NCBI GenBank assembly: GCA_964400105.1 | Contig: CAYNTG010000113.1 | Location: forward strand, 1-5,755 | Reading direction: 5' to 3' | DNA length: 5,755 bases | DNA from: CAYNTG01 sp964400105 | Lineage (GTDB): Bacteria; UBP14; UBA6098 | Shown here: piece after piece, positions 1-5,647 of the stretch | Layout of the letters: the number at the start of each line of letters is the position of its first letter | How positions within the stretch are numbered: position 1 is the first letter of the stretch | Made by a program: the position numbers and the translations under genes | The notes under the pieces: model-generated | What the model saw: the letters and a program-made list of their open reading frames with translations, nothing else | What the model was told of the DNA's origin: nothing | The model's database searches: none

Positions 1-1952
1 GCGACCGGTTCGGATTGGGAGTGCAGTCCGCCGTATTGCGAACCGATCTCGCGCATCTGGTGTATTCCTCCGGCGAATAGATCGATCCGCGTGCCGATAC
101 CGAGCTTGTTTCCGTCGTTGCCCTCGCAGTAGAACCTGACCCAGTTATTACTCGTGCCGGAGAAATAGTCCATATTATTCTTGTAAATCAGCTTCGAGTT
201 GCCGGATTCCACGATTAAATCTATATATCCGTCGAGATCGATATCCGCAAAGGACGCCGATGATGCGCCGTTTATACTGAGTCCGGATTCCTCCGTGACG
301 TTCGTGAAAGTTCCGTCGCCGTCGTTGTGATACATAATCGAATAGCACCCCGGTTTCATCGAGGTGACGAAGATGTCGAGCCAACCGTCGTTGTCGTAAT
401 CGATAAATAATGGCACCGAAAGCGACGTGTGGTCTTCGATTCCGCGAATCGCACGCTCGTCTATCATGTAGAAATACGGCGTTCCCTGATTGACATAGAG
501 CATCGACCGGTCGGCGGTCGAATATCCAAAGGCATAGGCTTCGCTTGCCACGAAGAGGTCCGGATCGCCGTCGTTGTCGATATCGCCGAAACATGCGCCC
601 ATCGAATGACCGTAGATTCCGCCGCCCTCGTTAACGCCATCCACTCCATAGAGATACGCAACCTCATCGAACATGCCGTCCCCTCTGTTCTTCCAGAGAT
701 AATTTGGAAAATTGTTTCCATTGGAAACATAGATATCCGTCCATCCGTCGCAGTTCCAATCTCCGAGGGCGATAGCCTTACCCTCCGTTGCGGAGGAAAC
801 TGCGTAACCGATTCCCGCAGCATCTGTGTATTCCGTGAAATAAGCTCCCTCGTTGCGGTAGAAAAGATCGTGGTAATATGTCCAGCTCGAATCGGCCGGA
901 TCGAAGGTGGACGAATTCGCAACGTATATATCGAGGTCGCCGTCTTTATCATAATCGAGCCATGCCGCCGCCTCGGTGTTGTATGGATTCGACATCCCAC
1001 CGGCGGGCGTTGTTACATCGTGATAGAAGGATCCCGAGCCGCCGTTGGCATAAAGCTTGTCCAAGGTGGAATCGGCGCAGAAGAATATATCCGGCTTTCC
1101 ATTGAGGTCAAAATCTCCCCAGAATGGATATCCAATTCCGGAAATTCCCGTTCCGGTTACCAAATTGTATGTCCCTGAATCGTTGCGGTATAGCTGGCTG
1201 CCGGTCGCCAAATCTGCATCGAGATCGCCGTCACAGTCACACAGCGCAACTCCCCGGTTGGTCGATGTTACGATGCTCGTATCCAGTTCGAAGATATACT
1301 CGTCTGGGACATAGTAATACCATCCGTGTGCGCGAATAAGATACGTAACGTTCCAACTTCTGGTGGTGTCGGCATAATTGGGCCGCAGCCATTGGTGAGA
1401 AGATGGAATGTAAAGGAAGCTGCGCTCCTCGATATCCTCCATTCGGCTGAGATAAACGACTGGCCGAAACGGCTCGATTATCTTCCGGCCTACGACGCAC
1501 TCGCCTAACGGCGGAAGATAGATCGGCGATGGGAGCATGATCTCCTCCCATCCACCGTAGCCGGACGAGTCTATTTCCTCGATGAACGGAGTAATCAGCT
1601 CGTGGCTTGCCGGAAATCGAAGCGTATCGACATCCCATATATGAATCTCGAGTGAGCCGCCGCGGACGACATAGAACTCTACGGATGTAACCGAGCAGGC
1701 ATGTTCAGCTTGAATTCTGAGCGCCTCGCAGAGATCGGCGACTGGAGATGATAGGGATAACCCCCCTAAACCGTCGTCGTATTCATAGTCGAACGGCTCG
1801 GTGTGATCGAATGGAGCCGCCGTCATTTCGACGGCCTCGCATTTCTCCGAACCGAATGTAACAGGTTCGACACGAACGCATTCGCCGCTTCCGAGAGAAA
1901 TCGAAATGAATGCGATTAAACATACAAAACAAAGCGTTAACCTTTTGTACAT
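1..1952 (-). CDS. Secreted FG-GAP/VCBS repeat beta-propeller protein with ASPIC/UnbV domain (3' end outside window)
   Basis: The frame is open from an ATG at 1952 to the left edge (650 codons read by hand, no stop or frameshift). The start is set by AAGGAGG 4 nt upstream. Residues 4-23 form a signal peptide-like hydrophobic stretch after Lys3-Arg4; there is no lipobox. Residues about 60-220 look like a beta-sandwich-type domain that I cannot assign to a family. At least seven Asp-rich calcium-loop repeats (consensus DxDxDGxxD) follow at about 239-247, 280-288, 333-341, 398-406, 457-465, 518-526 and 570-578. Most end in an (I/L)-(Y/F)-V strand, as in integrin-like FG-GAP/VCBS propellers. From about 602 to the edge, the G-x-G-T-R-I core (618-623) and the run to SQSEPV (645-650) match the start of an ASPIC/UnbV domain, the usual partner of such propellers (CRTAC1-like). 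Calcium binding and export are inferred; the ligand and function are unknown. It is last of the visible genes, 9 bp after the CPBP gene. Any C-terminal sorting domain would lie outside the window. Confidence 0.9.
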   Translation of the reverse strand, partial: MYKRLTLCFVCLIAFISISLGSGECVRVEPVTFGSEKCEAVEMTAAPFDHTEPFDYEYDDGLGGLSLSSPVADLCEALRIQAEHACSVTSVEFYVVRGGSLEIHIWDVDTLRFPASHELITPFIEEIDSSGYGGWEEIMLPSPIYLPPLGECVVGRKIIEPFRPVVYLSRMEDIEERSFLYIPSSHQWLRPNYADTTRSWNVTYLIRAHGWYYYVPDEYIFELDTSIVTSTNRGVALCDCDGDLDADLATGSQLYRNDSGTYNLVTGTGISGIGYPFWGDFDLNGKPDIFFCADSTLDKLYANGGSGSFYHDVTTPAGGMSNPYNTEAAAWLDYDKDGDLDIYVANSSTFDPADSSWTYYHDLFYRNEGAYFTEYTDAAGIGYAVSSATEGKAIALGDWNCDGWTDIYVSNGNNFPNYLWKNRGDGMFDEVAYLYGVDGVNEGGGIYGHSMGACFGDIDNDGDPDLFVASEAYAFGYSTADRSMLYVNQGTPYFYMIDERAIRGIEDHTSLSVPLFIDYDNDGWLDIFVTSMKPGCYSIMYHNDGDGTFTNVTEESGLSINGASSASFADIDLDGYIDLIVESGNSKLIYKNNMDYFSGTSNNWVRFYCEGNDGNKLGIGTRIDLFAGGIHQMREIGSQYGGLHSQSEPV

Positions 1953-1956
1953 GATG

Positions 1957-1963
1957 CCTCCTT
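1957..1963 (-). promoter_or_regulatory. Strong ribosome binding site of the FG-GAP gene, overlapping the upstream stop codon
   Basis: The minus strand reads AAGGAGG, then a 4-nt spacer, then ATG at 1952. The TAA stop of the CPBP gene (1964-1962) lies inside this site, so ribosomes finishing the CPBP gene arrive directly on the next initiation site. It is the only near-perfect Shine-Dalgarno site in the operon at a workable distance, which suggests the FG-GAP protein is translated at a higher rate than its neighbours. That last step is inference. Confidence 0.75.
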
Positions 1964-2816
1964 AATCGACAATATGTTTTATATCCTCTATATTCAACGG
2001 CTTATGGCCGAAGTGTTGCATAATTACTATTATTAACCAAATAATCGCAATGATCAGTGCGATATAGCCGAAAAGGGCGAAAATCGGGAATGAAGGATTT
2101 ACGCCAAATCCGCCCTTGATAAAACCCAATGCCCAGATAGATAGCGTCACGCCGAACCATGTTGTTACGAGCGTGCCCGAAGCTCGATACACGAAAGCCA
2201 GGAATATCCCGAGGATAGTTACTGCCGGGAAAACCGTTTTGAAGAAAACTCCGATTTCGGCGATCTGTTGGATCGAAAGCGGATCGGCGCCGAGGAATGC
2301 GAACGGCGCGAGGCCGTATGCTATCCCGGATATGATGATAGCCGGAACCCAACCGAAATCCTTCGATAAGCGGCCAACAAAATATCCCCTGAAAAGGACC
2401 TCCTCGGCGAAGACGTGAAAAGCCCCGGAGAGGATAAATACTATTGTAACGATTGGTTCCGCAGTTGTTTGTATATTTCCGGCAAAACGCGAATCGAGAG
2501 AACGGAAACCCATTATAGCGAAGCTGACGAGCAACCCGATCGCCAGCGCCAATGGGCCGTATCGGTGCGTTATTCCGAGGTCTGAAATCTTGCCGCCGGA
2601 TTGCAGGACGGCGAACACCGCTCCAATAATATAGGCAAAATCTATGAGAGGAAGGATAAAATTTACGGTGCTCGCGTATTCCTGAGGCGTCCGAACGATT
2701 ATCCTGACAAGAAGAAGCGTCGAAATACCTATTGCCCACAGCAGGAAAGGCCCGATGCTCAGATGCGTCGGATGCCAACGAAATGCCGGTGTTCCCTTCG
2801 CGCCGATCTGCATCAT
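1962..2816 (-). CDS. CPBP/Abi-family polytopic membrane protein, active site apparently incomplete
   Basis: The 284-residue protein is very hydrophobic, with about eight likely membrane segments (roughly 20-41, 52-71, 86-104, 121-136, 155-175, 190-210, 213-232, 243-267). The signature AEEVLFRG at 137-144 is the EExxxR motif (Glu138, Glu139, Arg143) of the CPBP family (CaaX proteases and bacteriocin-processing enzymes, Rce1-like intramembrane glutamate peptidases). The second family motif, aromatic-x-x-x-His, aligns with Tyr167-Gly-Leu-Ala-Pro171, so a proline stands where the histidine should be. The usual histidine of the third motif is not visible around 213-228 (GTLVTTWFGVTLSIW). It may therefore be a non-catalytic relative or use other residues. 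The ATG at 2816 overlaps the stop of the phospholipase D-like gene by 4 nt (ATGA); a second ATG follows at once (2813), so the exact start could be one codon later. Only a weak purine-rich site precedes it, so translational coupling is likely. The substrate is unknown. Confidence 0.82.
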   Translation of the reverse strand: MMQIGAKGTPAFRWHPTHLSIGPFLLWAIGISTLLLVRIIVRTPQEYASTVNFILPLIDFAYIIGAVFAVLQSGGKISDLGITHRYGPLALAIGLLVSFAIMGFRSLDSRFAGNIQTTAEPIVTIVFILSGAFHVFAEEVLFRGYFVGRLSKDFGWVPAIIISGIAYGLAPFAFLGADPLSIQQIAEIGVFFKTVFPAVTILGIFLAFVYRASGTLVTTWFGVTLSIWALGFIKGGFGVNPSFPIFALFGYIALIIAIIWLIIVIMQHFGHKPLNIEDIKHIVD

Positions 2817-3367
2817 TTATACCTATTCCACATGCTCTCGAACTCGCCCTCGAAATCCCGTGCGAAGTCTTCGTTCCGAATCAAGACGAGGTTCTCGTCG
2901 TTGCGTGTTTCTGCGGAATTCGACCAGTTATAGCTCCCAAAGATCACCGATTTCCCGTCGAAAACGGCGAATTTATGGTGCATATATCCGTCGTTGCCGT
3001 CCAAACGGACCGGAATGCCGCTATCGACGAGGAACTGCGATTTGCTGTATCGGCCCTTGGATTGAAGGTTATCGGTGATAAATCGAATTTTCACTCCCCG
3101 CGAATGCGCATCGATCAAGGCTTTCGAAAGCTCCAGATTCGTGAAGGAATAGACCGCCGCGTCGATGCTTTTTTCCGCATTTTCGATCTCGTTTATGATT
3201 AATTCCCTGCAATTTTCCGAGCTGGAAAAGCACGTAATAACCTCCGCCGGATCGACGATCCCGATTTCGTGATCTCGAATCGTTTCGATTGGGAAGGCGA
3301 TCCCTGCGGCCAACAAAAGCGTTATGACCGGGACAAAAAGCCCTTTAAAATGAGGTTTCGACCACAT
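2813..3367 (-). CDS. Single-HKD phospholipase D-like hydrolase/nuclease, membrane-anchored or secreted
   Basis: This 184-residue protein has a hydrophobic segment at about 9-26 (signal peptide or membrane anchor) and then one phospholipase D-like domain at about 42-180. The catalytic HKD motif is complete: His130-x-Lys132-x4-Asp137-x6-Gly144-Ser145, followed by Asn148 and an Asp-Glu-Asn near 157-159. The N-terminal part of the domain, with AVYSFTN (71-77) then a helix and GVKIRFITDN (91-100), is typical of the Nuc/PLDc_Nuc-like subgroup. These are short proteins with one motif that form the active site as a dimer. Members include the Nuc endonuclease and mitochondrial cardiolipin hydrolase, so the substrate may be nucleic acid or phospholipid; sequence alone does not decide. 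Cys46 and Cys53 could form a disulfide outside the cytoplasm. Its ATG overlaps the previous stop by 1 nt (TGATG), and an in-frame TAA just upstream rules out an earlier ATG start. AAGGAG lies 11 nt upstream, rather far, so coupling probably helps initiation. Confidence 0.87.
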   Translation of the reverse strand: MWSKPHFKGLFVPVITLLLAAGIAFPIETIRDHEIGIVDPAEVITCFSSSENCRELIINEIENAEKSIDAAVYSFTNLELSKALIDAHSRGVKIRFITDNLQSKGRYSKSQFLVDSGIPVRLDGNDGYMHHKFAVFDGKSVIFGSYNWSNSAETRNDENLVLIRNEDFARDFEGEFESMWNRYK

Positions 3368-4626
3368 CAGGTCTTATGCTCCTTTTTCTGCGCCGCCGGG
3401 AATAGGATATTATTGAGAATCAACCGATAACCGGGGGAATGTTTGTGCAGATTAAGGTCGGTCGGCGGGTCGCCGATATAATGGGCATAATCCTCCGGAT
3501 CGTGTCCGGCGAGAAAAGTCCATGTTCCGCGGCCGTAATTGCCGTGGATGTATTTGTGGATCGGTTTGTTCTCGTAAGAACCGAGCACGACCACGCCGGC
3601 TTTGACGACATCGGCGTTATATGCCGAATTCTGGCCGAGGAAATCCTTGATGATGTTCACATGGTTCTGGACGAGCATAGTTGGGACCGGATCGAACTTT
3701 GCGGAGAAATCGAATAGGGTAAAGTAGTTGGCCTCCGAGCCGAATCTAACCGATGCGCCGTCCGGTTTGACATCGATATTCGAGTGTTCATAGATCAGCG
3801 GATTTTCTTCTAATGTAAAATTCTCGAATGCCAGGCATTGATCGAAGTCGAGCTTATCCTGTGCGTTGGGATCGATCGGATCGCCGTCGAACTCGGCTGG
3901 AACTATATCTACATTTCGAGCGGAAAACGCGATGTCCCATGTATCGGTGGCGCTGCACATCGCGAAAAGGAATTTTCCGCCCGCGACATAATCGCGGAGC
4001 TTTAAAGCCACGGCGAGTTTGAGGTCGCTGACCTTGGAGAAACCCATATCGCGGGCCATCTGTTGATTGGCGGCAACATCCTGCTTATACCACAAGGCGT
4101 TGCGGTAATTCGCGTAAAATTTTCCGAACTGCCCCGTGAAATCCTCGTGATGAAGGTGAACCCAGTCGTAATCATCGAGCTTTCCCGCCAAAACCTCTTT
4201 GTCCCAAATCGTCTCGTATGGCACCTCGGCATATGTGAGTGCCAAAGTAACGGCATCGTCCCACGGCTCCTTGTTCGGGGGCGTGTAAATCGCGATTTTC
4301 GGAGCCTTTTCGAGAAGAACGACCTCCATGTTATTGTCCTCTATTGTCGCATAAATTTCGGCGATTTGACCGCCATCGACCGTTTCAAATGAGACACCGC
4401 GAAGACGACAGAGCGCGGCAATATCATCATCCCCCGGCGCGAGAAAGCTTCCGCCGCGATAATTCAGCAGCCATTCGATATTTATTCCTTCTATAAGTGA
4501 GGCAAATGTAACACCATACGCCTTAAGATGATCTGTTTGAGAGAGGTCCATCGGAATGAGGATTTTCTGAGCGAAAGAGGTTAAAACGAGCGCCAGGATC
4601 GGAATGATTATCGTTAGCTTTTTCAT
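3367..4626 (-). CDS. Secreted protein of the family usually mislabelled 'asparagine synthetase B'; GATase-like fold suspected
   Basis: The 419-residue protein has a clear signal peptide (MKK, hydrophobic 4-17, cleavage probably after SFA at 17-19, before Gln20). The mature N-terminus, KILIPMDLSQTDHLKAYG (21-38), and the nearby NYRGGSF (55-61) are, from memory, hallmarks of a conserved family in Bacteroidetes and related phyla annotated as asparagine synthetase B. I see no N-terminal catalytic cysteine of a class II amidotransferase and no SGGxDS pyrophosphatase loop, and the protein is exported, so that name is not supported. Instead, a Rossmann-like strand KIAIYTPP (110-117), DYDWVHLHHEDF (152-163) and a helix then GGKFLFAMCSATD (216-228) resemble class I glutamine-amidotransferase-like folds. 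Cys224 would sit at the nucleophile elbow, and GHDPEDY (374-380) may supply a histidine. Activity is unknown. The ATG at 4626 overlaps the RicT-like stop by 1 nt (TAATG); AGGA lies about 10 nt upstream. The 1-nt junctions on both sides place it firmly inside the operon. Confidence 0.8.
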   Translation of the reverse strand: MKKLTIIIPILALVLTSFAQKILIPMDLSQTDHLKAYGVTFASLIEGINIEWLLNYRGGSFLAPGDDDIAALCRLRGVSFETVDGGQIAEIYATIEDNNMEVVLLEKAPKIAIYTPPNKEPWDDAVTLALTYAEVPYETIWDKEVLAGKLDDYDWVHLHHEDFTGQFGKFYANYRNALWYKQDVAANQQMARDMGFSKVSDLKLAVALKLRDYVAGGKFLFAMCSATDTWDIAFSARNVDIVPAEFDGDPIDPNAQDKLDFDQCLAFENFTLEENPLIYEHSNIDVKPDGASVRFGSEANYFTLFDFSAKFDPVPTMLVQNHVNIIKDFLGQNSAYNADVVKAGVVVLGSYENKPIHKYIHGNYGRGTWTFLAGHDPEDYAHYIGDPPTDLNLHKHSPGYRLILNNILFPAAQKKEHKT

Positions 4627-5588
4627 TATTTCTTTTCCTGAGTATTATCCGGCAGCCATTTATTGAGCCAATTCTTATCGCGTTTTTTGAATCGGCGGTT
4701 GAATTCTTCCTGAGAGATCTCCTCGATATTGTCATTTTCGACGTTGCGAATAGTTATGTTCATTTTGAATGGATCGATCTTGCAGACGGTGAAACGACCG
4801 TCGCCGTCGGTAACCCTTTCATCGATTTTCGGGAAATTTTTACGAATCTCTTCGTAAAAATTTTCCTCGTAGTCCAAACAGCAAAACAGCCTTCCACAAG
4901 GCCCGGACAGCTTTCCAGGATTTACGGCAAGGTTTTGGTCGCGTGCATATTGTGTGGAGATTGGACTAAACTGCTTGAGCCACCGCGAGCAACAAAGCTC
5001 GAGGCCGCATTGACCTATGCCACCCATCTTTTTCGTCTCGTCCCTGACGCCGATTTGACGAAGTTCTATGCGTGTTCGATATGCGGAAGCGAGGTCCTTG
5101 ACCAACTCACGGAAATCGATCCGATGATCTGCGGTGAAATAGAATGTCATTTTGTTGCCGTCGAATTGGAATTCCACATCGACGAGCTTCATTTCCATAC
5201 CGCGAAATTCGACGAAACGACGGCATGTTTCGATAGCCTCCTCCTCGCTGCAACGGTTTTTCTCGAGCTGCTCCGACTCTTCGGGTCTCGCCTTATGTAA
5301 TATCTCGAGCGGGTATTTCCGCTGCGATTTTTCCATAGCTTCTTGAGTGATGGTAGATTTTACCATCCCCAGATCGCGCCCGCGTTCGGCTTGAACAAGA
5401 ACCCAATCTTTTGGCCGAAGGTTCAGATGATTCCTGTCGATGAAGTAATCGACCCTATCATTTTTGAACTGGACGATATAATAATCCGGTCGATGTTTAA
5501 CCTCTGTGCCGTTATTTTGATTGTTATTCATATCTTTATCCATCCGACTCCGATTTACCGCTTCTTGTTTTGATATAGCAATTTTCAC
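4626..5588 (-). CDS. ricT: RicT/YaaT-like PSP1-domain protein, cysteine-rich
   Basis: The 320-residue frame carries the PSP1 C-terminal domain (about 88-178) and the two diagnostic cysteine clusters: GGIGQCGLELCC (189-200; Cys194, Cys199, Cys200) and GPCGRLFCCLDYE (229-241; Cys231, Cys236, Cys237). The intervening DQNLAVNPGKLSG (217-229) is also a family hallmark. In Bacillus subtilis RicT (YaaT) works with RicA and RicF in an Fe-S-containing complex that influences RNase Y-dependent RNA processing and development. Whether this distant homologue binds an Fe-S cluster or has RicA/RicF partners cannot be seen here, so the symbol is a family-level call. There is no signal peptide, so it is cytosolic. 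Residues 1-34 are Asn/Lys-rich and probably unstructured. The C-terminal tail after about 255 is charged. The annotated start is GTG at 5588, but GGAGGT directly abuts it with no spacer. The ATG at 5543 (residue 16), with GGAG 4 nt upstream, is a reasonable alternative. An in-frame TAG upstream excludes longer forms. It is the first gene of the operon. Confidence 0.88.
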   Translation of the reverse strand: MKIAISKQEAVNRSRMDKDMNNNQNNGTEVKHRPDYYIVQFKNDRVDYFIDRNHLNLRPKDWVLVQAERGRDLGMVKSTITQEAMEKSQRKYPLEILHKARPEESEQLEKNRCSEEEAIETCRRFVEFRGMEMKLVDVEFQFDGNKMTFYFTADHRIDFRELVKDLASAYRTRIELRQIGVRDETKKMGGIGQCGLELCCSRWLKQFSPISTQYARDQNLAVNPGKLSGPCGRLFCCLDYEENFYEEIRKNFPKIDERVTDGDGRFTVCKIDPFKMNITIRNVENDNIEEISQEEFNRRFKKRDKNWLNKWLPDNTQEKK

Positions 5589-5589
5589 A

Positions 5590-5594
5590 CCTCC
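5590..5594 (-). promoter_or_regulatory. Shine-Dalgarno site with no usable spacing to the annotated GTG
   Basis: The minus strand reads GGAGG at 5594-5590, then T, then GTG at 5588. This is one of the best anti-Shine-Dalgarno matches in the window, yet it sits 1 nt from the GTG. At normal spacing (7 nt) the in-frame codon would be ATT at 5582. Either the GTG is not the true start, or initiation here is weak by design. It overlaps the 3' arm of the hairpin at 5592-5605. Confidence 0.5.
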
Positions 5595-5605
5595 GGTTTC
5601 CCGGA
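5592..5605 (-). promoter_or_regulatory. Small leader hairpin with GAAA tetraloop covering the ribosome binding site
   Basis: On the minus strand, TCCGG-GAAA-CCGGA forms a perfect 5-bp stem (four G-C pairs) closed by a GNRA-type tetraloop. The 3' arm overlaps the first three bases of the GGAGG site, so the folded RNA would block part of it. It has no U-tract and is followed by coding sequence, so it is not a terminator. A role in translational control is inference; a 5-bp stem can arise by chance. Confidence 0.4.
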
Positions 5606-5637
5606 TGACCTATTCATCTAATATATAGAATAGGTCA
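5606..5637. promoter_or_regulatory. Perfect 10-bp inverted repeat, candidate operator over the operon promoter
   Basis: The arms TGACCTATTC (5606-5615) and GAATAGGTCA (5628-5637) are exact reverse complements separated by a 12-nt AT-rich spacer. The spacer contains the candidate -10 box, so the repeat is centred on the promoter. A dimeric repressor bound here would cover the -10 region and the start point. An RNA hairpin is a less attractive reading because the loop is 12 nt of A/U and most of the repeat lies upstream of the expected transcription start. The arms are seen directly; the operator role is inferred. Confidence 0.55.
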
Positions 5638-5647
5638 AATCTTGCAA
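5620..5647 (-). promoter_or_regulatory. Candidate sigma70-type promoter of the operon
   Basis: The minus strand shows TTGCAA (5647-5642; 4 of 6 matches to TTGACA), a 16-bp spacer, and TATATT (5625-5620; 5 of 6 matches to TATAAT). Transcription would start near 5613, giving a short leader of about 25 nt before the GTG that still contains the hairpin. The region is AT-rich, so chance matches are common. If the organism is a Bacteroidetes member proper, its promoters have a different -7/-33 consensus and this call would be weaker. Confidence 0.35.

Noticed and set aside
175..1000. Minus-strand frames of 139 and 178 codons inside the propeller gene
   Set aside because: They are out-of-frame shadows with arginine-rich, low-sense translations; the main frame is unbroken through this stretch.
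429..1178. Long open frame on the plus strand (249 codons) opposite the propeller gene
   Set aside because: It is antisense to a frame with clear repeats and codon periodicity. The repeated Asp-Gly codons (GAC, GGC, GAT) of the propeller remove stops from the opposite strand. The translation shows no domain or signal.
239..1236. Repeated GACGGCGAT-like words as a DNA repeat or CRISPR-like array
   Set aside because: The spacing is irregular and the words encode the Asp-Gly calcium loops of the propeller; the repeat exists at protein level only.
1752..1761. TAGGGATAAC, resembling the first half of an I-SceI homing endonuclease site
   Set aside because: Only 10 of 18 bases match in a row and the rest diverges; it lies within ordinary coding sequence.
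1761..1766. Run of six C bases as a possible frameshift site in the propeller gene
   Set aside because: The frame is open and sensible on both sides (two Gly codons); there is no sign of a shift or slippage signal.
2002..2778. 258-codon minus-strand frame overlapping the CPBP gene
   Set aside because: It is an arginine-rich shadow frame. The overlapping frame has membrane segments and the EExxxR motif.
3367..4626. Annotating this gene as asnB (asparagine synthetase)
   Set aside because: No catalytic Cys at the mature N-terminus, no ATP-pyrophosphatase loop, and a signal peptide is present.
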